64,000 bases of DNA from Bacillota bacterium (GTDB taxonomy: Bacteria; Bacillota; Clostridia; Lachnospirales; Lachnospiraceae). Within the stretch, counting starts at the first letter, position 1. Every line of letters begins with the position of its first letter. The stretch is taken from the NCBI GenBank assembly GCA_023386315.1, contig JAEWJZ010000013.1, forward strand, positions 62,001-126,000, in the 5' to 3' direction. The notes beneath the pieces were generated by a model that saw nothing but the letters and a program-made list of their open reading frames with translations, did no database searches and had not been told where the DNA came from. A program made the translations under genes and the position numbers. Below are positions 34,174 through 44,013 of this stretch, piece after piece.

Positions 34174-36723
34174 ATGGGGAAGAAAAGCAGGAAGAAAAAA
34201 AGTGCATGGAATATATTTTTTCGTCCCATAAAGATCATTCTCTTCGTATTTCTACTGGCAATGGTGATGGGGTGCCTGGCTGGAGGCGTCGTATTTTTAA
34301 AATATCAGGATGAGATCATGGCATGCAAGGAAAAGGCTGACTCAATTATAAGCCAGACTTCCAAAACAGACTTCTCACAGCCAATGGATACAAGAGTTTA
34401 TGATTCAGAAGGGAATTTAATCGGAACCATTAATTCCGGTCACTACGAGTATGTACCGGTCAAGGAAATCAGCGAAAATCTACAGAATGCTTACATAGCT
34501 CAGGAAGACAGAAGATTCTATAAGCATCATGGAATTGATTACAAAGGGCTTTTAAGAGCCGGTCTGGTTTTCGTTAAAAACAAAGGGGTGGCGACGCAGG
34601 GGGGCAGCACCATTACCCAGCAGGTGATTAAAAATACCTATTTAACCCAGGAGCGGACCATTCAGAGAAAGATAACGGAATTTTTTGCAGCTCCCCGGAT
34701 GGAGGACAAGTACTCCAAGCAGGATATTATGGAATTTTACTGCAATACCAATTACTATGCAAACCGGTGTTACGGTGTTTCCGAGGCGAGCCGTTATTAC
34801 TTTGACAAGGAAGCAAAGGATTTAACTGTCTGGGAAGCGGCAACCCTTGCCGGAATCAGTAACAATCCCTCAAGATATGATCCGGTGGCTCACCCCGACA
34901 CCTCCAAATGGAAGAGGGATCAGGTAATTGATAATATGGCCCTTTGCAAATTCATAACAAAAGAAGAGCAGGAAAATGCAAAGGCACAGCCCCTTACGGT
35001 TGCCAAAGTTTATGAAGGTGGAACAAAGGAAAATTATCAGACCAGCTATGCCATTCACTCAGCTGTACTGGAGCTGATGAAGAATGACGGCTTTGTATTT
35101 CAGTACGTATTTCCTAATAAGACATCCTATGATTCCTATAAGGAAGAATATCAGGAGCAGTATCAGGCTAAGAGCGATATGATCCGCAAGGGAGGATTTG
35201 AAATTCATACCAGCCTGGATTCCAGACTGCAGGCGGTGCTTCAGGACAATATTGATACCCATTTAAAGGGATTTACAGAAAAGCAGGAGAATGGAAAATT
35301 TGCTCTGCAGGGCGCAGCTGTCTGTGTTGACAACCGGACCGGATATGTGGTGGCCATTGTAGGCGGCCGGGGAACGGATGACGAATATAACCGGGGTTTT
35401 TTAAGCAGACGGCAGCCAGGCTCCACCATTAAGCCGCTGATTGACTATGCCCCCGCATTTGAAACCGGTTTTTATTATCCCTCCAGGCTGGTGAATGACC
35501 ATTTGTTTGAAGATGGACCGAAAAACAGCGGAGGCAAATATTATGGAATTGTTTCCGTAAGAGAAGCTTTAAACCGGAGTTTAAATACTGTGGCGTGGCA
35601 GGTTCTTACTGATATCGGCGTGGATAAGGGCATGAGTTATTTAGGAAAAATGCATTTTGTCGGCTTAAGCTATATGGACAATGGAAACAGCAGTATGAGT
35701 ATCGGAGGTTTTACGGAGGGAGCCAGAGTTGTGGATATGGCGAAAGGCTATTCCGTTCTCGCAAATCAGGGGAAATACAGCAATAAATCCTGCATAACAA
35801 GCATGAAAAGCCAGTATGACGGAGAGATCTATGAAGGAAGCCAGGCGGATGAAAGAATCTTTACGGAAGACATTGCATATATGGTCACCGATGTATTAAA
35901 GGGAACGCTGGATAAGCCTTACGGAACAGGTTCCGGTCTGGGGCTTAACGTCCCGGCAGCAGGAAAGACAGGAACCACAAACAGCAGTAAAGATACCTGG
36001 TTCTGCGGATATACCAGATATTATACTACCGCGATCTGGGTGGGCTATGATAGTCCAAGAGCGATGCCGGGAGTTTACGGAAAGACGTACTCCGGTAAAA
36101 TGTGGCATGATTTTATGACTGAAATCAATAAGGATCTGCCGCCTCTGGACTGGGATATGCCTTCTACCGTATCACTTTATAATGTGGATTCCAGAGGAGA
36201 AAAAACAGATCAGGAAACAGGAAACAAGGATTTATTCTCATCTGTGGCAGAAGCGGCAGCGAAAGCTGATTCAAGAAAATGGAAAGAGGAAGAAGCCCGT
36301 AAGCTTAAGGAGTCCCAGGATCAGATGAATCAGGCAGCAGCGGATGCAGCCAGGCAGACACTGGAACAGGCAGCAGCCTCTTTACAGGCGCTTATTGCAG
36401 AGTTTAACGGGATGGATCACCGTGACAGCTCCACAGATGATAAGATTGCCTCAGCCAGATCGTTTTTGGAACAGTTAAACGGAACAGAGACTTATGACAG
36501 CTTAAAACAGGCTCTTGATGAGGCAGTCAGTTATGTTCAGTCTCTTCCCAAACAGGACGATTCTGAGAAACCTCAGGAAATCGGACCTGGTATGGGAAAG
36601 CCGAGAGAGACCACAACCCCTGTTTTCCCAGGGGATGAAGACCCGCAATCCGGCGGAGCAGTCGGGGACGGACCTGGAGATGGTGACTCCCAGGTTGAGG
36701 CTGTCGGACCTGGAATGGAATAA
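34174..36723 (+). CDS. Class A penicillin-binding protein (PBP1a-type transglycosylase/transpeptidase)
   Basis: An 849-residue membrane enzyme. A basic cytoplasmic tail and one membrane helix (about 17-42) are followed by a GT51 domain with the catalytic Glu in AQEDRRFYKHHGID and the GGSTITQQ motif. The transpeptidase domain has the Ser nucleophile in GSTIKPL, the SLN motif (NRSLNTVAW) and KTGTT. After about 690 comes a non-catalytic tail: an Ala/Gln-rich helical part (705-790) and a Gly/Pro/acidic end with repeated GPGM elements. It builds peptidoglycan at the outer membrane face. GGAGG precedes the ATG. Confidence 0.95.
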   Translation: MGKKSRKKKSAWNIFFRPIKIILFVFLLAMVMGCLAGGVVFLKYQDEIMACKEKADSIISQTSKTDFSQPMDTRVYDSEGNLIGTINSGHYEYVPVKEISENLQNAYIAQEDRRFYKHHGIDYKGLLRAGLVFVKNKGVATQGGSTITQQVIKNTYLTQERTIQRKITEFFAAPRMEDKYSKQDIMEFYCNTNYYANRCYGVSEASRYYFDKEAKDLTVWEAATLAGISNNPSRYDPVAHPDTSKWKRDQVIDNMALCKFITKEEQENAKAQPLTVAKVYEGGTKENYQTSYAIHSAVLELMKNDGFVFQYVFPNKTSYDSYKEEYQEQYQAKSDMIRKGGFEIHTSLDSRLQAVLQDNIDTHLKGFTEKQENGKFALQGAAVCVDNRTGYVVAIVGGRGTDDEYNRGFLSRRQPGSTIKPLIDYAPAFETGFYYPSRLVNDHLFEDGPKNSGGKYYGIVSVREALNRSLNTVAWQVLTDIGVDKGMSYLGKMHFVGLSYMDNGNSSMSIGGFTEGARVVDMAKGYSVLANQGKYSNKSCITSMKSQYDGEIYEGSQADERIFTEDIAYMVTDVLKGTLDKPYGTGSGLGLNVPAAGKTGTTNSSKDTWFCGYTRYYTTAIWVGYDSPRAMPGVYGKTYSGKMWHDFMTEINKDLPPLDWDMPSTVSLYNVDSRGEKTDQETGNKDLFSSVAEAAAKADSRKWKEEEARKLKESQDQMNQAAADAARQTLEQAAASLQALIAEFNGMDHRDSSTDDKIASARSFLEQLNGTETYDSLKQALDEAVSYVQSLPKQDDSEKPQEIGPGMGKPRETTTPVFPGDEDPQSGGAVGDGPGDGDSQVEAVGPGME

Positions 36724-36739
36724 AAATAGGGTGAAGTCA

Positions 36740-36768
36740 TTGTTTTTTCCAGTTGTTCGTTATATAAT
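36740..36768 (+). promoter_or_regulatory. Promoter of gltX
   Basis: TTGTTT (36740-36745), 17 bp, TATAAT (36763-36768). Confidence 0.6.
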
Positions 36769-36818
36769 GAAATTTGTCTGAAACATCACGAGAATGAAGA
36801 TATAGGAGTGTGTTTATA

Positions 36819-38279
36819 ATGAATCGAATTAGAACCAGATATGCCCCAAGCCCCACAGGCCGTATGCACGTAGGGAATCTGAGAACTGCCATGTATGCGT
36901 ACCTGATTGCAAAACATGAAGGAGGAGATTTCCTTCTCCGTATCGAGGACACCGACCAGGAACGTTTTGTTGAAGGTGCTGTGGAGATTATTTATAGAAC
37001 ATTGGAAGAGACCGGACTTGTTCATGATGAAGGACCGGATAAGGATGGCGGAGTTGGTCCTTACGTCCAGAGTGAACGCCATGCTCTTGGAATGTATCTT
37101 GATTATGCCAGAATGCTGGTGGAAAAAGGCGAAGCGTATTACTGCTTCTGCACCCAGGAGCGCCTGGATTCCTTAAAGAAAACGGTAGACGGTCAGGAGA
37201 TCATGATTTATGACAAGCATTGTCTTCACCTTTCAAAGGAAGAAGTACAGGCGAATCTGGCAGCAGGAATGCCGTATGTAATCCGACAGAATAATCCGGT
37301 TGACGGAACCACCACATTCCACGATGAGATCTACGGAGATATAACCGTTGACAACTCGGAGCTTGATGATATGGTTCTGATAAAATCAGACGGATATCCA
37401 ACCTACAATTTCGCCAATGTTGTCGATGACCACCTTATGGGAATCACCCATGTGGTAAGAGGAAACGAGTATTTATCTTCTTCTCCCAAATACAATCGTC
37501 TTTATGATGCATTTGGCTGGGAAGTTCCTGTTTACGTACACTGCCCGCTGATCACCAACGAGGAGCACAAGAAATTAAGCAAGAGAAGCGGACATGCTTC
37601 TTATGAAGATTTAATTGAACAGGGATTTATCTCTGAGGCAGTGGTTAATTATGTTGCTTTACTTGGCTGGTCGCCGGTGGGAAACCAGGAGATTTTCTCT
37701 CTGGAAGAATTAATTAAAGAATTTGATTTCCGCAACATCAGCAAATCTCCGGCTGTGTTTGATATGACCAAGTTAAAGTGGATGAACAGTGAGTATATGA
37801 AAGCTATGGATTTTGACAGATTCTATGAGATGGCAGAGTCTTATATCAAAGCAGTGATTAAAAAAGATCTGGATTTAAGAAAGATCGCCGCTATGGTTAA
37901 AACCAGGATTGAAGTATTCCCTGATATAGAAAATCATATTGATTTCTTTGAGGAACTCCCGGAATATGATTGTTCCATGTACTCCAATAAGAAGATGAAG
38001 ACGGACAGCGAAACCTCTCTTGCACTGCTAAAGGAGATACTTCCCATTCTGGAGGCACAGGAGGATTACAGCAATGATGCGCTCTATGCTGCACTTTCCG
38101 CGTTTGTTTCTGAAAAGGGATTTAAGACAGGCTTTGTGATGTGGCCCATCCGCACTGCTGTATCAGGTAAACAGATGACTCCCGCAGGTGCAACGGAAAT
38201 TATGGAGGTCCTTGGAAAAGAAGAATCCTTATATCGAATCAGAAAAGGAATCGAACTTTTAAGCAAAGAGACTTTATAG
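36819..38279 (+). CDS. gltX: Glutamyl-tRNA synthetase
   Basis: A 486-residue class I synthetase. The HIGH element lies in [14 protein letters not shown] and the KMSKS element in [10 protein letters not shown]. It charges tRNA-Glu (and, in organisms with GatCAB, tRNA-Gln). I chose the ATG at 36819 (ATAGGAG ten bases upstream) over a GTG at 36810, which sits on the ribosome site. Length is normal. Confidence 0.95.
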   Translation: MNRIRTRYAPSPTGRMHVGNLRTAMYAYLIAKHEGGDFLLRIEDTDQERFVEGAVEIIYRTLEETGLVHDEGPDKDGGVGPYVQSERHALGMYLDYARMLVEKGEAYYCFCTQERLDSLKKTVDGQEIMIYDKHCLHLSKEEVQANLAAGMPYVIRQNNPVDGTTTFHDEIYGDITVDNSELDDMVLIKSDGYPTYNFANVVDDHLMGITHVVRGNEYLSSSPKYNRLYDAFGWEVPVYVHCPLITNEEHKKLSKRSGHASYEDLIEQGFISEAVVNYVALLGWSPVGNQEIFSLEELIKEFDFRNISKSPAVFDMTKLKWMNSEYMKAMDFDRFYEMAESYIKAVIKKDLDLRKIAAMVKTRIEVFPDIENHIDFFEELPEYDCSMYSNKKMKTDSETSLALLKEILPILEAQEDYSNDALYAALSAFVSEKGFKTGFVMWPIRTAVSGKQMTPAGATEIMEVLGKEESLYRIRKGIELLSKETL

Positions 38280-38290
38280 ATAAGAAGTGG

Positions 38291-38330
38291 AAAGCAGGGG
38301 AATGGTATATGACCGGACTCCTGCTTTTTT
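38291..38330 (+). terminator. Terminator after gltX
   Basis: aaagcagg (38291-38298) pairs with cctgcttt (38320-38327), followed by T. Confidence 0.82.
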
Positions 38331-38349
38331 ATTTCACACGGAGGATTAC

Positions 38350-40194
38350 ATGAAACAACAAGTGACCTATGAAGGCGCCCAGAAGGAAGCGGTTCTTCAC
38401 CGGGATGGACCCATGTTAGTGTTAGCTGGACCGGGATCTGGAAAGACCTTTACCATCACACACAGAGTCTGCCACCTGATTGAAGAATATAAAGTGGATC
38501 CCTCCCGTATTCTGGTCATCACATTTACAAAGGCTGCAGCTACGGAAATGAAGGAGCGTTTTGATGCATTGATGGGAGAACCTGCCCCTTTCGTTAGTTT
38601 TGGAACGTTTCATGCCATATTTTTCCGTATCCTTAAATTTGCCTATCGTTATGATGCCAGGAATATTATAAGAGAAGACCAGAAAACCAGATTTATTAAG
38701 GAAGAGATGGACCGCTGCGGTGTGGAAGTTGAGGATGAAGTGGAGTTTGTGACCTCTGTTTTGTCAGAAATCAGTTCGGTGAAAGGGGATATGATTCCGT
38801 TGGATCATTATTATTCCAAAAACTGTTCTGAGGAGATATTTAAGCAGCTGTATCAGGGGTATGAAGACAGGCTGAGAAAAGCCTGCTTAATTGATTTTGA
38901 TGATATGCTGGTGATGTGCCATGAGCTTTTCACCCAGAGAAAGGATATCCTTTCAGCATGGCAGAACAAATACCAGTATATCCTGGTTGATGAATTTCAG
39001 GATATTAACCGGGTGCAGTATGAAATTGTCCGCATGCTTGCAAAGCCTGAGGATAATCTTTTCATTGTGGGAGATGATGACCAATCCATCTACCGCTTTC
39101 GGGGAGCAAAGCCGGAAATTATGCTGGGATTTGAAAAGGATTATAAAAATGCAAAGAAGGTGCTGTTAAATATTAATTACAGAAGCACCAGAGACATTGT
39201 GGAAACGGCGGGAAAGCTGATCGCACATAACGAGATGCGTTTTTCTAAAAAAATAGTAACGGAAAAAGGACCGGGGAAACCTGTAGTTACCAGAATGTGG
39301 AAGGATCCTCAGGAAGAAACCATGGAAATTGTCAGGGAGATTCTGGATTATGGAAAAGCAGGGTATGGTCTCAGTGATATCGCTGTTATATACCGGACTA
39401 ATTTAGGCCCCAGACTTTTGATTGAGAAGTTTATGGAATATAATGTTCCGTTTAGCACCAGAGATTCCGTACCTAATCTATATGATCACTGGATTGCCGG
39501 GAATCTGGTTTCCTACATGAAAACAGCCCTGGGAGACCGCCAGAGAGCGAATGTTCTCCAGATCATTAACCGTCCAAACCGCTACATAAGCAGGGATTCG
39601 CTGGAGGGCAATCCGGTAAACTGGGAGTCTGTAAAATCCTTTTATCAGGATCGCAGCTTTATGGTTGAGCGGATCGAGCAGCTGGAATATGATTTACGGA
39701 TGATTAAAAACATGGCACCCGTGGCAGCCGTCAATTATATCAGGAAAGCGGTGGGGTACGATGATTATTTAAAAGAGTATGCCCAGTACCGGAGAATGAA
39801 ACCGGAAGAACTTCTGGAAGTAGCGGACCAGCTCCAGGAGAGTGCGGCTGGCTTTCAGACGTTTGATCAGTGGTTTGTCCATATGAAAGAGTATGGGGAA
39901 GAACTGAATAACCGGGCAAAGTCAGGACATACAAAGGCGGAAGGCGTGGCACTGATGACGATGCACAGCTCCAAGGGACTGGAATACAAAATTGTCTATA
40001 TTTTAGATGCCAACGAAGGGGTAACGCCTCATCATAAGGCGGTACTTTCCGCTGATTTGGAAGAGGAACGAAGGATGTTTTATGTGGCGATGACAAGGGC
40101 AAAGGAACGGCTTCATGTAAATTATGTTACGGAACGATACGGAAAGAAGCAGGAAGTATCCCGTTTTGTAAGGGAGTATCTGGGTAAAAATTAA
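38350..40194 (+). CDS. UvrD/PcrA/Rep-family superfamily 1 DNA helicase
   Basis: A 614-residue SF1A helicase. Walker A is GPGSGKT (27-33). Motif II is LVDEFQDIN, motif III GDDDQSIYRFRGA, motif V ALMTMHSSKGLEYK, and motif VI YVAMTRAKERL. It is shorter than PcrA (about 720-740), missing the C-terminal extension, so it is better called UvrD-like than PcrA. The ATG at 38350 follows CGGAGGA; a longer frame would cover the gltX terminator. Role in repair or removal of protein roadblocks is inferred. Confidence 0.92.
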   Translation: MKQQVTYEGAQKEAVLHRDGPMLVLAGPGSGKTFTITHRVCHLIEEYKVDPSRILVITFTKAAATEMKERFDALMGEPAPFVSFGTFHAIFFRILKFAYRYDARNIIREDQKTRFIKEEMDRCGVEVEDEVEFVTSVLSEISSVKGDMIPLDHYYSKNCSEEIFKQLYQGYEDRLRKACLIDFDDMLVMCHELFTQRKDILSAWQNKYQYILVDEFQDINRVQYEIVRMLAKPEDNLFIVGDDDQSIYRFRGAKPEIMLGFEKDYKNAKKVLLNINYRSTRDIVETAGKLIAHNEMRFSKKIVTEKGPGKPVVTRMWKDPQEETMEIVREILDYGKAGYGLSDIAVIYRTNLGPRLLIEKFMEYNVPFSTRDSVPNLYDHWIAGNLVSYMKTALGDRQRANVLQIINRPNRYISRDSLEGNPVNWESVKSFYQDRSFMVERIEQLEYDLRMIKNMAPVAAVNYIRKAVGYDDYLKEYAQYRRMKPEELLEVADQLQESAAGFQTFDQWFVHMKEYGEELNNRAKSGHTKAEGVALMTMHSSKGLEYKIVYILDANEGVTPHHKAVLSADLEEERRMFYVAMTRAKERLHVNYVTERYGKKQEVSRFVREYLGKN

Positions 40195-40210
40195 GGAGGG
40201 AATGGAAAGT

Positions 40211-40735
40211 ATGGAATCTTGTGTTCACATTTACTGCGGAGATGGAAAAGGAAAAACGACGGCGGCCATCGGCCTGGCAGTCCGTGCCAGCGGATGTAAT
40301 AAAAGGGTGCTGATTGCCCGTTTCCTAAAGACGGATCATTCCGGAGAGGTGCTGGCGCTTCACTCTCTTTCCGCAATCACAGTCATGCCCTGTGAACGGA
40401 GCTTTGGCTTTTTTACCAATATGACAGAGGAACAAAAGAAGGAAGCCGGAATCTATTATTCAGAACTTCTTGATGCAGTACTTAAAAAAGCGGCAGAAGA
40501 ATCCTTTGATCTGCTGGTTTTAGATGAAATTATGGCTGTGTGCAATTATGGACTGGTGGATGAGGATAAAGTGCTTCGCTTTCTCTCTGACAGACCGGAG
40601 ATGCTGGAAGTGGTGCTCACTGGAAGAAATCCTTCCCCCAGGCTGATTGATCAGGCTGATTATGTATCAGAAATAAAGAAGATAAAGCATCCCTATGACC
40701 GGGGCGTAAATGCCAGACGGGGAATTGAATATTAA
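40211..40735 (+). CDS. cobO: ATP:corrinoid adenosyltransferase (CobO/BtuR type)
   Basis: A 174-residue P-loop enzyme that adenosylates cob(I)alamin. GDGKGKTTAAIG (from about 10) is the family Walker A, LLVLDEIMAVCNYG the Walker B region, and LTGRNPSP the C-terminal motif. I prefer ATG 40211, ten bases from AAGGAGGG, over ATG 40202. It lies outside any cobalamin cluster, which is common for salvage. Adenosylcobalamin would be required by, for example, methylmalonyl-CoA mutase. Confidence 0.92.
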   Translation: MESCVHIYCGDGKGKTTAAIGLAVRASGCNKRVLIARFLKTDHSGEVLALHSLSAITVMPCERSFGFFTNMTEEQKKEAGIYYSELLDAVLKKAAEESFDLLVLDEIMAVCNYGLVDEDKVLRFLSDRPEMLEVVLTGRNPSPRLIDQADYVSEIKKIKHPYDRGVNARRGIEY

Positions 40736-40795
40736 CGTGAAGAATAAGGTCAAAATCCCTTGATTTTTGCCGGATTGTCTGATAGAGTGAAGAAA

Positions 40796-40811
40796 GGTGT
40801 AATGATACACC
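40796..40811 (+). promoter_or_regulatory. Small perfect inverted repeat upstream of the DUF1292 gene
   Basis: ggtgta-atga-tacacc in the 110-bp gap between cobO and the DUF1292 gene. It lies just after a weak promoter-like pair (TTGATT 40760-40765, TAGAGT 40783-40788). Could be an operator or a leader hairpin. Confidence 0.35.
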
Positions 40812-40844
40812 ATAATATTAAGATGGAAAAAGAGAGGTATCAGG

Positions 40845-41186
40845 ATGGCACAGGATCCTAATTTAGAGCGCGATGATATGGAACCCCAGGAGGAGATGAC
40901 AGTGACACTGACCCTGGATGATGGATCAGAACTGGAGTGCGTTGTACTTACAATTTTCACAGCAGCTGAGAGAGACTACATCGCTCTGCTTCCTATGGAA
41001 GGCCCTGAGGCAGAAGAAGGAGAAGTTTATCTGTATCGTTATTCTGAGAAGGAAGACGGACAGCCGGATCTTGCGAATATCGAAGATGACGATGAATATG
41101 AGATCGTAGCAGATGCCTTTGATCAGTTGTTAGATGAAGCAGAATATGATGAACTGGTAGGCGATGACGAGGAAGAAGAGAAATAA
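40845..41186 (+). CDS. DUF1292 family protein
   Basis: A 113-residue, very acidic protein with a core (about 18-60; VTLTLDDGSELECVVLTIFTAAERDYIALLP) typical of DUF1292 and an acidic C-terminal tail (DDEEEEK). The family is widespread in Firmicutes, often near alaS/ruvX; its function is unknown. GAGAGG precedes the ATG. A terminator follows. Confidence 0.88.
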   Translation: MAQDPNLERDDMEPQEEMTVTLTLDDGSELECVVLTIFTAAERDYIALLPMEGPEAEEGEVYLYRYSEKEDGQPDLANIEDDDEYEIVADAFDQLLDEAEYDELVGDDEEEEK

Positions 41187-41200
41187 GAGAATTAAGAATG

Positions 41201-41246
41201 AAAAGTCGGGAAAGGTCCGGGATATGGAGCCGGTCCCGGCTTTTGA
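41201..41246 (+). terminator. Terminator after the DUF1292 gene
   Basis: aaaagtcggga (41201-41211) pairs with tcccggctttt (41234-41244), with one G-T pair. Confidence 0.82.
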
Positions 41247-41280
41247 TTTTATTGTATAAAAGGATAGGAGAGATGGAAGC

Positions 41281-41895
41281 ATGGATAAGACAGTTGATGC
41301 CAGAGGACTGGCGTGTCCGCAGCCAGTGATAAAGGCCAGGGAAGCCATGAAAGATATGACAGAAGGTACTTTAACCATTCTCGTTGACAATGAGATTGCA
41401 GTTCAGAACGTGATGAAACTGGGGAATTATTCAGGGGTGAATCCTTCTTCCAAAAAGCTGTCAGATAAGGAATATCAGGTACTGTTTTACATGGAAAAAG
41501 GAACAGCTCCGTTACAGCAGAGTACTTTAGAAGAAGAATGTGTGCCTGACAGCCGCAGGAAAGGTCTGGTTGCTGTGCTTTCCTCTGATCAGATGGGAAC
41601 CGGCAGTGAAGAGCTGGGCCTCATTCTGATGAAAGGCTTTGTGTATGCCCTGACCCAGCTGGAGGAACTGCCTGAAACCATCCTGCTTTACAATGGAGGA
41701 GCCAGGTTGTCAACCGAGGGTTCTGCATCTTTAGAAGATTTAAAGACACTGGAAGCGCAGGGTGTTGAGATTTTAACCTGCGGAACCTGTCTGAATTTCT
41801 ATGGACTGTCAGAAAAACTCAGCGTCGGTACTGTGACGAACATGTATGAGATTACAGAAAAAATGGCAGGCGCCCGCCTGGTTATCAGGCCATAA
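41281..41895 (+). CDS. yedF: Sulfurtransferase-like selenium metabolism protein YedF
   Basis: A 204-residue two-domain protein. The TusA-like domain (1-72) has the conserved Cys in DARGLACPQPVI. The DsrE-like domain (about 95-204) has ILTCGTCLNFYGL. This fusion is the YedF form found with selenium genes (selD) in many anaerobes. No selD or selenocysteine gene is seen here. Role in selenium or sulfur transfer is inferred. GGAGAG precedes the ATG. Confidence 0.9.
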   Translation: MDKTVDARGLACPQPVIKAREAMKDMTEGTLTILVDNEIAVQNVMKLGNYSGVNPSSKKLSDKEYQVLFYMEKGTAPLQQSTLEEECVPDSRRKGLVAVLSSDQMGTGSEELGLILMKGFVYALTQLEELPETILLYNGGARLSTEGSASLEDLKTLEAQGVEILTCGTCLNFYGLSEKLSVGTVTNMYEITEKMAGARLVIRP

Positions 41896-41932
41896 CAGAA
41901 GGCGGCTTTCTCCCTGGCGGCATTTCTTTTCT

Positions 41933-42508
41933 TTATAATCTTTGATATTTCCACATGATACCAGGGTTTAACACCTTTAAATAAAGCTTATGCATCAAAA
42001 AGGTGCCTGATAAAACAAAGAATATCTCAAGAGCAGAACTGACGATACCGGTCAGGAAAAAGAGAGCCACACAAACCGCTGTGATGATCAGAAGACTCAT
42101 AAAATAAGAACGATAGGCAGCCTGATTCATGCAGTAGAGTTTCCATATCACCAGATACAGACTGATCAGAAGCGAAATGGAGGCTGCAAATGACAAAAAC
42201 ACATGAAGAACCGCGTGAAAAGGCTGTGAATCCGGCAGGTATGGAGTTATAACGGCCAGAGCTAAAAGAAGGAGGGCAGAAGTGGTGAATACTGTCTCCT
42301 TTTTATTTCTGGGAAGAGTGCGGATAATTCGTTTTAATACATAATAAAAATACGTACCAACGATAATACCCCATAGAAGAAACAGATTTTTTCTGTCTGT
42401 CAGACTTCCAAGAACAGAAAAATTAAGGGTAAACCAGTTGGTTCCCCAGGCAAACAATACGGTATAAACAGGGATGATAATATAAGCGGTTATGGATAAA
42501 ATTGTCAT
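41933..42508 (-). CDS. Multi-pass membrane protein of unknown function (DUF998-like)
   Basis: A 191-residue protein with about six membrane segments and short loops, starting MTILSITAYIIIPVYTVLF. The layout and WGTNWFTLNFSVLG segment recall DUF998-type membrane proteins, but I am not sure. GGGAGGTG four bases before the ATG at 42508 fixes the start; a longer GTG frame lacks a site. It is convergent with yedF and divergent from rsmF. Confidence 0.7.
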   Translation of the reverse strand: MTILSITAYIIIPVYTVLFAWGTNWFTLNFSVLGSLTDRKNLFLLWGIIVGTYFYYVLKRIIRTLPRNKKETVFTTSALLLLALAVITPYLPDSQPFHAVLHVFLSFAASISLLISLYLVIWKLYCMNQAAYRSYFMSLLIITAVCVALFFLTGIVSSALEIFFVLSGTFLMHKLYLKVLNPGIMWKYQRL

Positions 42509-42609
42509 AAGACACCTCCCGGGTATTTCTTTCCTATAGTTTGCCACTAACTTGAAAAAATAACATAGAATAATGGGGATTTTAAAAATAGACAGGAAGA
42601 GGAATAAGA

Positions 42610-44013
42610 ATGATTCAGTTACCGGATAAATTTATGGAAAAGATGGAAGGACTGCTGGGGGATGAATACCCGGCTTTTCTAAAAAGCTATGAGGAGGACC
42701 GTGCTTTGGGTCTCAGGATCAATCCCTTAAAGGCTGAGCCCCTGGAATTTGTTCAGGATTCGCCTTTTTTGCTTGAACCGGTTCCCTGGGCATCGGAAGG
42801 CTTTTATTATAAGGCTGGAGAACGGCCCGGAAAGCATCCATATCATGAAGCCGGCGTTTATTACATTCAGGAACCAAGTGCCATGGCAGTGGTTGAACTT
42901 TTAGATCCAAAGCCGGGAGAAAAGGTTCTGGATCTATGTGCGGCTCCTGGTGGTAAAACCACACATATTGCAGGTAAATTAAAAGGAGACGGTTTCCTCT
43001 TAAGCAATGAGATTCATCCTGCCAGGGCAAAAATTCTGGCTCAGAATGTAGAGCGTATGGGAATTAGCAATGCCGTTGTTACCAACGAGGATTCCCAATC
43101 ACTATCCCTTAAATTTCCTGAGTTTTTTGACCGGATTGTGGTGGATGCACCCTGTTCGGGGGAAGGGATGTTCCGTAAGGATGAGGCTGCCAGACTGGAA
43201 TGGAGCCCGGATCATGTGGCTGTCTGTGCCAGGAGGCAGAGCGAGATTCTCTTTCACGCCGCAGGGATGTTAAAGCCGGGGGGAACCATGGTTTATTCCA
43301 CCTGCACTTTTTCACCGGAAGAAAATGAACAGGTGATGGAAGATTTTTTACTTTCCCACCCCGATTTTTCTGTTGTGGACAGAGGGGAACGTCCGGGGCT
43401 TTCCCGCGGAATGGCACTGTGGAGCAAAACAGGGTCAGATGAGCTAAAAAAAACGTATCGCATCTGGCCTCACAAGTCAGAGGGTGAAGGACATTTTCTG
43501 GCAGTATTAAAAAGAGGTGGGGAAGCCGGCCCTGAGAGAAAGAGGTCCTGTCCCTCCTATTTAAAGGATAAATCTGTGTGGAAAGAAGCAGAGGGGTTTT
43601 TAAAGGAATTGCTTGTAAAACCGGAAACTTTTACAGACAGAAAAGAGTATATACTTTTTGGAGAACAGCTCTACCTTCTTCCGCCTGAAATGATCGATTT
43701 AAAAGGAATAAAGACAGTTCGTCCGGGACTTCATATTGGAACCATAAAAAAGAACCGGTTTGAACCTTCCCATGCACTGGCTCTTTGCTTAAAAAAGGAG
43801 GATGTTCTTCAGTGGGCAGAGATACCGTCAGATCATGAAGATATGGTGAAATATTTAAAAGGGCAGACTCTTTGCGCCCCTTTTTCCTGGCCAGCCAGGC
43901 TGGACCAGAAAGGATGGGTGCTTATCGTGACAGATGGTTTTTCCATCGGATTTGCAAAACTGGCGGCCGGAATTCTTAAAAATCATTATCCCAAAGGCCT
44001 TCGGTGGATGTAA
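42610..44013 (+). CDS. rRNA (cytosine-C5-)-methyltransferase, RsmF/NOL1-NOP2-sun family
   Basis: A 467-residue enzyme. An N-terminal part (LGLRINPLK) precedes a Rossmann methyltransferase core with SAM motif VLDLCAAPGGKTTHIAG, the motif IV Cys in VDAPCSGEGMFRKD and the catalytic Cys in VYSTCTFSPEENE. The C-terminal third (about 300-467) is the RsmF extension with a PUA-like end. It methylates a cytosine in 16S rRNA. The last 38 bp overlap the convergent pseudouridine synthase gene. Confidence 0.92.
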   Translation: MIQLPDKFMEKMEGLLGDEYPAFLKSYEEDRALGLRINPLKAEPLEFVQDSPFLLEPVPWASEGFYYKAGERPGKHPYHEAGVYYIQEPSAMAVVELLDPKPGEKVLDLCAAPGGKTTHIAGKLKGDGFLLSNEIHPARAKILAQNVERMGISNAVVTNEDSQSLSLKFPEFFDRIVVDAPCSGEGMFRKDEAARLEWSPDHVAVCARRQSEILFHAAGMLKPGGTMVYSTCTFSPEENEQVMEDFLLSHPDFSVVDRGERPGLSRGMALWSKTGSDELKKTYRIWPHKSEGEGHFLAVLKRGGEAGPERKRSCPSYLKDKSVWKEAEGFLKELLVKPETFTDRKEYILFGEQLYLLPPEMIDLKGIKTVRPGLHIGTIKKNRFEPSHALALCLKKEDVLQWAEIPSDHEDMVKYLKGQTLCAPFSWPARLDQKGWVLIVTDGFSIGFAKLAAGILKNHYPKGLRWM

